Source: Streptococcus anginosus (GTDB lineage: Bacteria > Bacillota > Bacilli > Lactobacillales > Streptococcaceae). Taken from it: a stretch of 64,000 bases of DNA. Shown piece by piece: positions 18,552 through 26,566 of the stretch. Where the stretch lies: positions 1,937,353 to 2,001,352 of the forward strand of contig NZ_CP012719.1 of the NCBI RefSeq assembly GCF_001697145.1. The letters are read 5' to 3'. Each line of letters starts with the position of its first letter. The first letter of the stretch is position 1. The position numbers and the translations under genes are program-made. Under the pieces are notes generated by a model. That model made no database searches, had not been told where the DNA came from, and saw only the letters and a program-made list of their open reading frames with translations.

Positions 18552-19266
18552 GATTGATTACTCCTTTGTAGTCGGTTGTTTTCTTGTAGGCAACCCCGTA
18601 TTTTGAGAAAGACTTTGGAAAAACGTGGTGGCGATCCAAAATCTCTGCTAGCCAGAGCGGATACGCCCCCGGCACTTTGATTTCCATGATGACATGGTTG
18701 TCAGGAAGAAGGTTCTTGCCGTCTTTTCCTGCCAGTAAACTCAAATTTTTCGTCCGATAAGCCACATCATAGTCAATGGTAATCCGCACATTGGAGTTTT
18801 CTAAGCCTTTTAGAGAGTAGCGGTTGTAGTAGATATACATCATGGGCTGTACGCCACCGTAACGCTCACAAAGCCATTCGATTTCCTGTTTAATCTGCGA
18901 ATCCTCAAGCTGGCATTCCCCTGCGAGATACTGCTCTGCTGTCAACAACTCAGTCGCAATCCGACGTTTATACACGACCTTGCGCACTTTTTTCTTGATT
19001 TCCAAAAAGACTTGGCTATCAGCCTGAGGGCTAGCATCATAAGTGCGCACGCGCAATTTTTCCTTGAAATAAGGCTTCTCCAAAGACTCCCGAATCATCT
19101 GATAGGTCGGTGTATCATAGTAGAGGTTGCCAATCGTTGAATAGACGTGCTCATCTTCTGCCATATACGCTTCAAACTCCTGTAGCAAATCTGCCAACGT
19201 TTCCTTTGAGATGACGTACTTGGTTTCTATCCGTTGAAATTTATCTTTAAATGTTTTTTTAGCCAT
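18532..19266 (-). CDS. VTC-domain protein (polyphosphate-polymerase-like)
   Basis: 244 aa, a VTC catalytic domain alone. The basic tunnel motifs of triphosphate-tunnel enzymes are visible: RIETKYVI near the N-terminus, LRVRTYD, FLEIKKKVRKVVYKRR, MEIKVPGAYPLWL and SKYGVAY. In yeast Vtc4 this domain makes polyphosphate from ATP; bacterial stand-alone versions are less well known. First gene of the VTC/DUF4956/lipoprotein operon, which hints at a polyanion or envelope polymer function. The start follows AAAGGAGAGCAATCTC. Confidence 0.85.
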   Translation of the reverse strand: MAKKTFKDKFQRIETKYVISKETLADLLQEFEAYMAEDEHVYSTIGNLYYDTPTYQMIRESLEKPYFKEKLRVRTYDASPQADSQVFLEIKKKVRKVVYKRRIATELLTAEQYLAGECQLEDSQIKQEIEWLCERYGGVQPMMYIYYNRYSLKGLENSNVRITIDYDVAYRTKNLSLLAGKDGKNLLPDNHVIMEIKVPGAYPLWLAEILDRHHVFPKSFSKYGVAYKKTTDYKGVINHVRSAI

Positions 19267-19351
19267 GAGATTGCTCTCCTTTGTCGTTCTTTATCTACGT
19301 AGTTTACGGGCAAATCCTTAAAAGAAAGCTAAAAAAAACTTAAAGAAAACA

Positions 19352-19378
19352 AAACACCCCCATTTTCTGGAGGTGTTT
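19352..19378 (-). terminator. Terminator of the 19425..19817 gene
   Basis: AAACACCTCCA loop TGGGGGTGTTTT on the minus strand followed by GTTTTC. It separates this gene from the VTC operon. Confidence 0.75.
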
Positions 19379-19424
19379 AATAAATGTCTGTAGAATGAAA
19401 TAGAAACTAGAAGCTACCGCAATC

Positions 19425-19817
19425 TTATTCTTCACTCTTCTCTTCTTTTTCTTTTTTGATAAGAAAACTGAAAATAATCAGAATAGCTGCTACCAGAAAA
19501 ATCCAGTACCACACATCATGGCTGCTTCTCGGACCAGAGTAGAGGGAACGTGAAAAATAAATCATCAGATACAAGGAAGTTTCATTATAAAATTCCCAGT
19601 TAAAGTGATAGCTGCCTACTGGATAGGACCGCTTATGCGAACACTCTGGCACAAAGATCTGCAAAAGCAAAAATGTTCCCAACACAGCAAAATAAATCAC
19701 ATTGAACACGTCTAATTTCGCATAAGGTTCAACAACCAAGGAAACGAATATCATCATGCTCAACAGATAAAACCGCCACCGAAACCAAAATTCGTTATTA
19801 AAATGAAATCGTATCAT
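19425..19817 (-). CDS. Small integral membrane protein, unknown
   Basis: 130 aa starting MIRFHFNNEFWFRWRF at 19817. The open frame continues to 19889, but the extra residues are polar and have only a weak TTG start, so the shorter form is preferred; neither has a strong ribosome binding site. Four hydrophobic segments alternate with short loops and the tail is highly charged (KKEKEEKSEE). No family recognised. It is transcribed away from the DUF6261-like gene with 91 nt between, possibly in the same unit. Confidence 0.5.
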   Translation of the reverse strand: MIRFHFNNEFWFRWRFYLLSMMIFVSLVVEPYAKLDVFNVIYFAVLGTFLLLQIFVPECSHKRSYPVGSYHFNWEFYNETSLYLMIYFSRSLYSGPRSSHDVWYWIFLVAAILIIFSFLIKKEKEEKSEE

Positions 19818-19908
19818 CCCATCACACTTTCTAATTTTCTGCTCGTTCCTCTTCGTCTTTATCCTACCACTCTGACAGACAAACTTCAAGTAAGATGAAG
19901 GAGAAATG

Positions 19909-20667
19909 TTAGTTGATTTCTGCTACTTTTCCTGCTTCTGCTTTAGGCTCTTTACCCTTGCGACGGGCAAGGACATCTGCATAGTGCTTGCGGCTGTTAT
20001 TGAGCACGGAAAGGAAGGTCGCATAAAAGCTATCGTCTTTGACTTGGTGCAAAATCACCACATAGTCCGCCAACTGTTGGTAAGGCGTCGCCACTTCTTT
20101 GCGCAATCGCTTGACATCATAGCTCACTTTTTGCAATTTCTCTTGGGAGCGAGAGGCAAAGAGTTGTTCAAAAGCTGAGTGACTTTCGGTCAGATTTTCA
20201 ACGAATTTTCCAAGCGCTAAAGTCCCCACCTGCTCCTTATATGGGGCTGTTTTTAGCTTGTCCAGTAAGCTGACAACGAGGGCGGTTTCTTCCTCGTAAT
20301 GCTTCTGATGAGCGTCTTTGTATTGGTCAAACAAGCGTTTCAAGCTGGCATAAGCCGCCTTTTCCTCTTCCCGCTTGGCTGCCCGATACGGTTTCAGCGC
20401 ATCGCGAAGAGCTTGCAAATCAGCGTCGCGCAATTCGTCAGCCGCACTAATCGAAGCTGACTTTTCACTCGCCCGAATCTGACCGAGAGAGGCTTGATAA
20501 GCAGGCAAGGCTGCCTTGATCTTCTTGACGAGAGCGGTAATGACGTCCTCATTTTTAAAGTCGAGCGCTTCTTTCTCCACATCGTCTAAAAAACGAGTGA
20601 TAAACTGCGTGAATTCCGCATGGCGGAGATTACTAATTTTAAGTCCAATGAGCTTTTCTTGCTTCAT
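19909..20667 (-). CDS. DUF6261-like helical protein
   Basis: 252 aa from the ATG at 20667 (AGAAGGAATTT upstream); an in-frame start 30 nt earlier is less likely. The sequence is almost entirely charged alpha-helix, with heptad-like runs (ELRDADLQALRDALKPYRAAKREEEKAAYASL). The N-terminal motif KISNLRHAEFTQFITRFL resembles the LRNAEH motif of the DUF6261 family, which has no assigned function. The DNA is more GC-rich than its neighbours. A 41-bp tandem repeat occupies its upstream region. Confidence 0.55.
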   Translation of the reverse strand: MKQEKLIGLKISNLRHAEFTQFITRFLDDVEKEALDFKNEDVITALVKKIKAALPAYQASLGQIRASEKSASISAADELRDADLQALRDALKPYRAAKREEEKAAYASLKRLFDQYKDAHQKHYEEETALVVSLLDKLKTAPYKEQVGTLALGKFVENLTESHSAFEQLFASRSQEKLQKVSYDVKRLRKEVATPYQQLADYVVILHQVKDDSFYATFLSVLNNSRKHYADVLARRKGKEPKAEAGKVAEIN

Positions 20668-20732
20668 AAATTCCTTCTTTCCTTTTTTACTTGTCACTTA
20701 AAGCGACCGTTTCAATGACTTCTCCTTTTTTC

Positions 20733-20922
20733 TATCGACTGGGGCGACAACTTAAACTACTTTGGATTCACTCTTTCGACTCGGTCGACAGTCTAAACTA
20801 CTTTTCATTCATTCTTTCGACCCAGTCGACGGTCTAAACTACTTTGCATTCTTTCTTTCGACCCAGTCGACAGTCTAAACTACTTTTCGTTCACTCTTTC
20901 GACCCGGTCGACGGTCTGAACG
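20733..20922. repeat. Tandem repeat, 41-bp unit, four full copies plus a partial one
   Basis: Units begin at 20733, 20774, 20815, 20856 and 20897 (the last diverges after ~25 bases). The shared pattern is TTTCGACYCRGTCGAC then RGTCTAAACTACTTT then a variable ATTC-rich end. Each copy carries the small inverted repeat TCGAC-N3-GTCGA. 41 is not a multiple of three and no frame stays open, so it is not coding. It lies in the leader or promoter region of the DUF6261-like gene, which reads to the left. There are no spacers, so it is not a CRISPR array. Confidence 0.9.
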
Positions 20923-21234
20923 ACAATCAGTTTGCCTTGTCAGCCGCGTGGACGAAGTAAAATTGTCTCGCCTCACCTCATCAGCCAACGAAATCCAGAA
21001 AAATCATCTCATTTAGTATAACATGAATGGGAAATTATAGGAAATTTTCTGAAAAAGAGGATTAACCACTTTCAAAACAGTTTGAACACACAGTCCTTAA
21101 TGGAACGCAGAAGCAGAAAAGGTATTTTTCTTCATCACTTTTTCTCCTTTCATCTATATGATATAATATGATGAAAAGGCATTCACAAAATGCCCACTAT
21201 TTTCACATTTCATATTTTACACAAGGAGTCGCCT
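20923..21234. other. Divergent promoter region of the DUF6261-like gene and rgg
   Basis: No large gene. On the plus strand an extended -10, TGATATAAT (hexamer 21162-21167), can start rgg. On the minus strand TATACT at 21020-21015 or TATAAT at 21039-21034 could start the leftward transcript, which would then read through the 41-bp repeat. A 12-codon ORF with a good ribosome binding site lies on the minus strand at 21097-21135. Confidence 0.5.
21097..21135 (-). CDS. Possible 12-aa leader or signal peptide
   Basis: AAAGGAG, 8 nt, ATG, then codons for MKKNTFSASAFH and TAA. It is divergent from the Rgg regulator 100 nt away. Genes for short hydrophobic pheromones are often divergent from rgg, but this peptide is shorter and less hydrophobic than known ones. 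It may be a leader peptide of the DUF6261-like transcript or chance. Confidence 0.25.
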   Translation of the reverse strand: MKKNTFSASAFH

Positions 21235-22119
21235 ATGCGTTGGGATATTGGAACAGTTTACAAGACAATTCGAAAAGCAAAGGGAATCACCCAGCAAGAG
21301 ATTTGCGGAGATTGGATTTCGCGCTCCAATCTTTCCAAGTTTGAAAGCAACCAATCCGTTCCCAGCTATGAAACTATGGAATTTCTGCTCCACCAGATTG
21401 ACATGAGCTTTGGGGAATTTGAATATATTTGTAATTATTATAAACCGCGGACAAGACAAGTGATTATCAATCAAATGTCAAACCACTTATCTATTGTTAA
21501 TAATACAGAACTTAAAAAAATTGCTCATCTATGCGAAGAACATCTTAAAAAAGTCAAACATGATTTGCCAATCCAAAATATTCTCTCCACAATCAATATT
21601 ATTATGGAAGTACGAGAGCATAACTTTAGCGATAAAGCAAAACAATTGGCAGAGCAAATTTGGACAGATTTAGAAAAGCGAGATGTCTGGTACGAAAGTG
21701 ACTTTCGCCTGTTAGGTGTTATTCTCTTCTTCTTTCCAATTGAAACCATTCAGGAGATTACCGAAAAAATTCTCACCAATCTTGAAAAATATAATGATTA
21801 TAAAAACATCAAAGGAACTCAAGCCTCTATTTTATTCAATCTTTCCACCGTTTATTTTCTCAATAACCGCCTTGACGATTGCCAGCGTATCACCGAGATG
21901 ATCTTACCGCTCGCCAAGCAAACAAAACGATACGACAAGCTCGGCTTTGCTCAGGTTCGCCTGGGTATTTGCCAAGGAGACGATGCCCTTGTCCAGAAGG
22001 GGCTCCAGTTGCTTGAGCTGACAGAAGAAACGACCTTGCTCGAAAACTTGAAAGAAGAAGTCAAACAACATCGTACTTCCCCTTTCTCTCACGTTTCACG
22101 TGGAACTTCAGCATCTTAA
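21235..22119 (+). CDS. Rgg/GadR/MutR-family regulator
   Basis: 294 aa from the ATG at 21235, with AAGGAG 7 nt upstream; the longer frame has no binding site. The N-terminal helix-turn-helix occupies residues ~6-60 (TVYKTIRKAKGITQQEICGDWISRSNLSKFESNQSVPSYET). A C-terminal Rgg helical-repeat domain of the peptide-sensing type follows. Rgg proteins bind imported peptide pheromones or act stand-alone. No convincing pheromone gene is adjacent. The last codons carry a parS-like palindrome. Confidence 0.85.
   Translation: MRWDIGTVYKTIRKAKGITQQEICGDWISRSNLSKFESNQSVPSYETMEFLLHQIDMSFGEFEYICNYYKPRTRQVIINQMSNHLSIVNNTELKKIAHLCEEHLKKVKHDLPIQNILSTINIIMEVREHNFSDKAKQLAEQIWTDLEKRDVWYESDFRLLGVILFFFPIETIQEITEKILTNLEKYNDYKNIKGTQASILFNLSTVYFLNNRLDDCQRITEMILPLAKQTKRYDKLGFAQVRLGICQGDDALVQKGLQLLELTEETTLLENLKEEVKQHRTSPFSHVSRGTSAS
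22092..22107. promoter_or_regulatory. parS-like site 1
   Basis: CGTTTCACGTGGAACT matches the firmicute parS consensus TGTTYCACGTGRAACA except at the outermost bases. It lies inside the 3' end of the rgg-type gene, about 41 kb from parB. Confidence 0.7.
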
Positions 22120-22136
22120 AGGAGACAGAGAAGCAA

Positions 22137-22910
22137 ATGACTTACAACGGATTTGTATTTTTTGATATTGACGGCACCTTGGTTGATAGCCAAGGACAAG
22201 TCCCAGCAGACAACAAAACAGCCATTGCTCAACTACGAGCCAACGGCTTTCTGCCTATTGTCTGTACGGGACGCGGTCGCGGAGAAATGGGGACGGTTCT
22301 GGAAGACGCTGGGATTCATTCCGCTATCTTGCTAAATGGCATGGAAATCCTCCATGAAAAGCAATTCCTGTTTGAAGGACGAATTGCACAAAACAGCATT
22401 CTCAAGCTCCTGCAACTGGCAAAGGAAAATGAGCATGACCTCGGTTTTTATTCGCAAGGAGAAATGCGTGTGACAGCGCTCAGTCTGACCGTTCAGCAGA
22501 ATTTCCGCTATTTTCATCAAGACCTGCCCCAAGTCGGTCCGACCATTTATCAAAACCAGCCTTGTCAGATGTTGCTCATTTTTAGTGAGAAGCCTGAAAA
22601 AGACACCCAATATCAAGCAGAAATCCCTGAACTTCACTTTTTCCGTAACAGCCCCTACTCGATAGACATCACGCCGCACGGTTGTAACAAAGGCTCTGGG
22701 ATTCAGCACCTGCTGACCTTGCTGGCAGACGAAGCACCGACTTACGCATTCGGAGACGGACTCAATGACCTGACCATGTTTGAAACAGTAGATTATCCCA
22801 TTGCAATGGGCAATAGCCAAACAGCCGTCAAAGAAGCAGCCACTTTCATCACGCGCTCCAATGATGAAAACGGTATTCCGTACGCCCTTGCTCACTTTGG
22901 TTTAATTTGA
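22137..22910 (+). CDS. Cof-type HAD phosphatase
   Basis: 257 aa. Motif I is FFDIDGTLVDS (residues 8-18), the cap follows, and the C-terminal acid motif is FGDGLNDLTMF. Class IIB HAD hydrolase likely acting on a sugar or nucleotide phosphate. GGAGACAGAGAAGCAA precedes the ATG; it starts 17 nt after the Rgg gene and is probably co-transcribed. Substrate unknown. Confidence 0.85.
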   Translation: MTYNGFVFFDIDGTLVDSQGQVPADNKTAIAQLRANGFLPIVCTGRGRGEMGTVLEDAGIHSAILLNGMEILHEKQFLFEGRIAQNSILKLLQLAKENEHDLGFYSQGEMRVTALSLTVQQNFRYFHQDLPQVGPTIYQNQPCQMLLIFSEKPEKDTQYQAEIPELHFFRNSPYSIDITPHGCNKGSGIQHLLTLLADEAPTYAFGDGLNDLTMFETVDYPIAMGNSQTAVKEAATFITRSNDENGIPYALAHFGLI

Positions 22911-22947
22911 AAAAGAAGCTCCTGTATTCAAGATACAAGAGCTTTTA
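22911..22947. terminator. Terminator between HAD and YhgE-like genes
   Basis: GAAGCTCCTGTAT pairs with ATACAAGAGCTTTT (one mismatch) around TCAAG. It serves the plus-strand HAD gene and, with its leading A run, the convergent gene. Confidence 0.75.
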
Positions 22948-22949
22948 GA

Positions 22950-25748
22950 TTAGACTAATTCTTTTTTATTTGGATTGTAAACCAAGAAACCAAGACCGAC
23001 AAAGAGCAGCAGAACAACTGTCATGAAGGCAACTTGTCCACCGACTTGCCCTGTTATCGAAATTGTTTGACGCAAAGCCGAAACAGAGTAACTCATTGGC
23101 ATCCAAGGATTGACATCTTGGAAAATCTTATCCGTCAATGGCAATGGGTAAGTACCCGCACTAGAGGCGAGTTGCAGCAACAACAAGATCAAGGAAATGA
23201 AAGCTCCAAGCTTGGTGTCCCACGTTACCAGAGCCGTCACCACCGCCATGAAGCACATGCTGGTCAAAAGAATGATACCAAGCGTTGCCCATTCGTGGTT
23301 TGCGGTTAAGCCAATCATGTGTACCGCACCATATACCAATAAACCTGCCAAGAGAGAAATAACGCCATTGACCTGAATACGTGCTTTCAGCCATTCCATA
23401 CGTGTCTCAGGTTTCTTACCAGAAGGCAACGTGCTAAAGATGATATTGGTTGAAATCGCTGCTACAAAAAGTGCCACAGAAATCATATATGGAGCCATAC
23501 CGATACCATTTTTACCAACATGGTCTTTATCTGTTTTCTTCGTTGTTAATGGATTTGCGAGAGCTTTAGCATTGGCTTTATTGGTTATCACCGTGGATAA
23601 TTGCTCTTTGGCGTCTGTCAAACCGGCTGTTAAGCTGTCCGCACCCGACACAAGTGCTCCCAGATTAGACGTGATAGTTGAGCTGCCGTCTGCCAGCTTC
23701 GTAGAACCATTCGCAATTTGACTAGCACCGTCAGACAGTTTGCCTGCTCCTGACACGAGTGTAGCAGAATTGTTCACTAATTGACTAGCTCCGTCTGCCA
23801 ATTTTGCCAAGCCGGCGTCAATTTGACCATTATTAGCCGCCAATTGATTAGCTCCGAAATTGATTTTTGCCATACCAGATGTCAATTGACTATTTTTACC
23901 AGCCAAAGTCTTAGAACCTGAACTGATTTTCGCCATGCCAGACGTCAACTGCTCATTCTTACCAGCCAAGGTCTTAGAACCTGAACTGATTTTCGCCATG
24001 CCGGATGTTAATTGACTATTCTTACTAGATAAGGTATTAGCTCCTGCTGTTATCTGCGCAACCCCATTGGTGTAGTCGGTTACACCTTTTGCCAATTGAC
24101 CAGCACCTGTTGCTAAGCTCGTTTGCAATTGGTCAATACCTGCTGCTACTTGATTAGCACCCGCATTTGATTGTTGCAAAGCTGCAAGGATTTTTGCTTG
24201 GGATTGTTGTGCGCTCGTTTGAAGCTCTGAAAGCGCACCTTTTGCTTGTCCGATGACAGCTGCGCTTTGTTGATTAGAAGATTGCTCTGGCAAGTTCGTC
24301 ACTTGCGTCTTGAGCGCTTGAATATTTGTCAATAGACTTGCCGCAGTCGTAGCAGTTTGACTTGGAGTTTGCGAAATCGCAGCATTGATTTCTGCCTGCT
24401 CACTAGCACTTAACTTTTGATAAGCAGCTGTAGCAGCCACGTTAGTTGCAATCGTAGTCTTGTCTGTCGTCGCACTATTGGCAAGCGTGTTCACAGCCGT
24501 TTCCATATCGCTTAAAGCAGTTGTCATGCTTGCTTTGGCAGCTGATAAGTCTGATCCAGTTGAAAGAGCGGTTTGCACAGCAGTTAAACCTGCTTGCAAA
24601 TCCTGTAGCTTTTGAACTTGTTCAGCAGTCATGCCAGATTGTTGAACAGTCGTCATTAACGTGTTCAGACCCGTAGCTAATTGATGCGCACCGCTTGATA
24701 ATTTTTGAATTTCTTCATTAGAAGCACTCAATTGATTAACACCAGCCAATAAGTTTTGCGATTGACTGTTTAATTGATTTGCACCACCTGCAAGATTGGC
24801 CACACCATTGGTATAGGTAGTTAAGCCATCTGATAATTGCCCTGAGCCGTCAGCCAATTGACCAACAGCACTTGTATAGTCTATCAGACCTTTTGATAAT
24901 ATATCTGACCCAGAAGCTAATTGACCAACAGCATTTGTATAGTCTGTCAGACCTTTTGAAAGCGTATCTGACCCATAAGCCAATTGACCGACACCTGACG
25001 TATAAGCTGAAAGGCGTGTCGATAGCGTACCAATTCCGTCTGAAAGCTGACGCACACCAAGCGTATAGGTCCCCAAACCTGTCGTCAATGTATTAGCGCC
25101 GTCTGCAAACGTCATACTAGAGCTAGATAAAGTATTCAAATTATCTGTCAAGGTTTGACTACCGTCTTTTAATTGTTGACCGCCAGAAGCGAGTTGACCA
25201 CTACCAGAAGCAGCTGTTGTCATGCCTTTCCTCAAGCTATTCATACTCTTGAAGAGAGATGTCGTGTATGTATTTGTCACATTGTTAGCGACAGTTTGTT
25301 GAAGCCGCGTCATAGCTGAGTCACTCATCTTGCTGGCAATAAAGCTGTGTCCGCTAGATGTTTGATAATCAATCTGCATCTTTTGCGGCTTATTATCCAG
25401 AATACTAGCAGCCTTTTGAGACAAATCACTTGGAAGCGTGATTATCATATAATAATCACCTTTCTCCAATCCCTTCTTAGCCTTTCCTTCAGATACAAAA
25501 TGAAAGTCCAAAGCATCATTCTTTTTAAGACTTTTCACCATATCATCGCCAACAGATAAGGTGTTGTTGTTAAATGTCGCATGTTGGTCTTTATTCACAA
25601 CCGCTACTGGCAATTCTGAAACTTTACCATAAGGATTCCACATGGAGCTCAAAAAGATTACATTATAAAGAGCAGGAATCAAGGAAACACCAATCATGAC
25701 AATCACAAAAATTGGTTTTTTGAAAATTGCTTTCCATTCTTTGAACAT
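22950..25748 (-). CDS. YhgE/Pip-type membrane protein
   Basis: 932 aa. One membrane helix near the N-terminus (residues ~12-32), then a ~700-residue extracytoplasmic region, then about five membrane helices at the C-terminus. The middle is built of many ~20-residue repeats (LASGSDxLSKGLxDYT, SGMAKISSGSKTLAGKN) predicted to form long helices. The architecture matches YhgE/Pip, related to phage-receptor Pip and to the EsaA component of type VII secretion. No other type VII gene is visible here. A TetR gene is divergent with operator-like sites between, so expression is probably repressed by it. Confidence 0.85.
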   Translation of the reverse strand: MFKEWKAIFKKPIFVIVMIGVSLIPALYNVIFLSSMWNPYGKVSELPVAVVNKDQHATFNNNTLSVGDDMVKSLKKNDALDFHFVSEGKAKKGLEKGDYYMIITLPSDLSQKAASILDNKPQKMQIDYQTSSGHSFIASKMSDSAMTRLQQTVANNVTNTYTTSLFKSMNSLRKGMTTAASGSGQLASGGQQLKDGSQTLTDNLNTLSSSSMTFADGANTLTTGLGTYTLGVRQLSDGIGTLSTRLSAYTSGVGQLAYGSDTLSKGLTDYTNAVGQLASGSDILSKGLIDYTSAVGQLADGSGQLSDGLTTYTNGVANLAGGANQLNSQSQNLLAGVNQLSASNEEIQKLSSGAHQLATGLNTLMTTVQQSGMTAEQVQKLQDLQAGLTAVQTALSTGSDLSAAKASMTTALSDMETAVNTLANSATTDKTTIATNVAATAAYQKLSASEQAEINAAISQTPSQTATTAASLLTNIQALKTQVTNLPEQSSNQQSAAVIGQAKGALSELQTSAQQSQAKILAALQQSNAGANQVAAGIDQLQTSLATGAGQLAKGVTDYTNGVAQITAGANTLSSKNSQLTSGMAKISSGSKTLAGKNEQLTSGMAKISSGSKTLAGKNSQLTSGMAKINFGANQLAANNGQIDAGLAKLADGASQLVNNSATLVSGAGKLSDGASQIANGSTKLADGSSTITSNLGALVSGADSLTAGLTDAKEQLSTVITNKANAKALANPLTTKKTDKDHVGKNGIGMAPYMISVALFVAAISTNIIFSTLPSGKKPETRMEWLKARIQVNGVISLLAGLLVYGAVHMIGLTANHEWATLGIILLTSMCFMAVVTALVTWDTKLGAFISLILLLLQLASSAGTYPLPLTDKIFQDVNPWMPMSYSVSALRQTISITGQVGGQVAFMTVVLLLFVGLGFLVYNPNKKELV

Positions 25749-25763
25749 TTTTTCTCCTCTATC

Positions 25764-25900
25764 TTAGACACTCTGTATAAAAATTTTAATTTTTGAAATA
25801 TTTTTATACACATTGTCTAAATATTTGATATAATAGATTATACAGTTTCTGAAATTTTTCACAAGAGAAAAATTTCATTTTTAGACACGTTGTATAAAAT
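25764..25900. promoter_or_regulatory. Three operator-like copies between yhgE-like and tetR genes
   Basis: The motif TTTAGACA-N3-TGTATAAAA occurs three times: at 25764-25784 (TTAGACACTCTGTATAAAAA), inverted at 25802-25822 (TTTAGACAATGTGTATAAAAA when read on the minus strand), and at 25880-25900 (TTTAGACACGTTGTATAAAAT). A TATAAT (25830-25835) lies between the last two. They are likely binding sites of the adjacent TetR protein. Confidence 0.7.
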
Positions 25901-25921
25901 TGTTCAAAAGAGGAAGGTAAA

Positions 25922-26455
25922 ATGGTAGAAAGTAACAAACGTCAAAAAACAAAAATGATTATTGAAAACGCTATGGTAGAGCTACTGGAACACGAATCAT
26001 TCGATCAGATTAGCACTGTCAAGTTGACAAAAACGGCTGGTATCAGTCGCAGCAGTTTTTATACACACTACAAAGATAAATATGACATGATTGAGCATTA
26101 TCAGCAAAAACTTTTTCATAAGTTAGAATACATTTTTGATAAGTATGCCCAAAATAAGCGCAGTGCCATTATAGAAGTTTTTGATTTTCTCACACGTGAA
26201 TCTCTCCTTTCTGCCCTATTGACAGAAAACGGAACCAAAGAAATCCAAACTTTTTTACGCCATAAATTCCAAATTATGCTAGCTGAAGACCTACAAGATC
26301 ACTTCAATAGCAAATTGCTGAGCCAATTAGAAAAAGAGTACAGTTATGTTTATCTCACAAATGCCTTTTTTGGTGTCTGTCAAATGTGGATTTCCAGAGG
26401 AAAAAAAGAAAGCCCCGAACAAATGGCAGATTTCCTTTTAAAAATGCTGTATTAG
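25922..26455 (+). CDS. TetR-family regulator
   Basis: 177 aa. The TetR helix-turn-helix lies at residues ~10-55 (ISTVKLTKTAGISRSSFYTHYKDKYDMIEHY) and a TetR_C_7-like ligand domain follows. Its start follows AGAGGAAGGTAAA. It is divergent from the YhgE/Pip-type gene with three matching operator motifs in the 173-nt gap, so autoregulation and control of the membrane protein are likely. The inducer is unknown. Confidence 0.85.
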   Translation: MVESNKRQKTKMIIENAMVELLEHESFDQISTVKLTKTAGISRSSFYTHYKDKYDMIEHYQQKLFHKLEYIFDKYAQNKRSAIIEVFDFLTRESLLSALLTENGTKEIQTFLRHKFQIMLAEDLQDHFNSKLLSQLEKEYSYVYLTNAFFGVCQMWISRGKKESPEQMADFLLKMLY

Positions 26456-26523
26456 AATATTTCCTATACCTGCCCTAGTAGCACACACAAGGTCTCTAGG
26501 ACTTTTTTCGTAATCTTTATAAC

Positions 26524-26553
26524 AAAAAAGAAGCTGGGGAAATCCCAACTTCT
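26524..26553 (-). terminator. Terminator of rpsD
   Basis: On the minus strand AGAAGTTGGGA loop TCCCCAGCTTCT is followed by TTTTTTG, 14 nt after the rpsD stop. Confidence 0.85.
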
Positions 26554-26566
26554 GATAATCCATTGA

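Noticed and set aside
20733..20922. Possible CRISPR array
   Set aside because: The units are contiguous 41-bp copies without unique spacers and no cas genes are nearby; it is a plain tandem repeat.
22332..22895. 187-codon ORF antisense to the Cof-type phosphatase
   Set aside because: Composition shadow of a well-supported gene; no promoter or binding site and no recognisable protein features.
22950..25748. Type VII secretion locus, because of EsaA similarity of the YhgE/Pip-like protein
   Set aside because: No EssC-type ATPase, EsxA-type WXG protein or other component is in the window; the TetR pairing fits a stand-alone YhgE gene.
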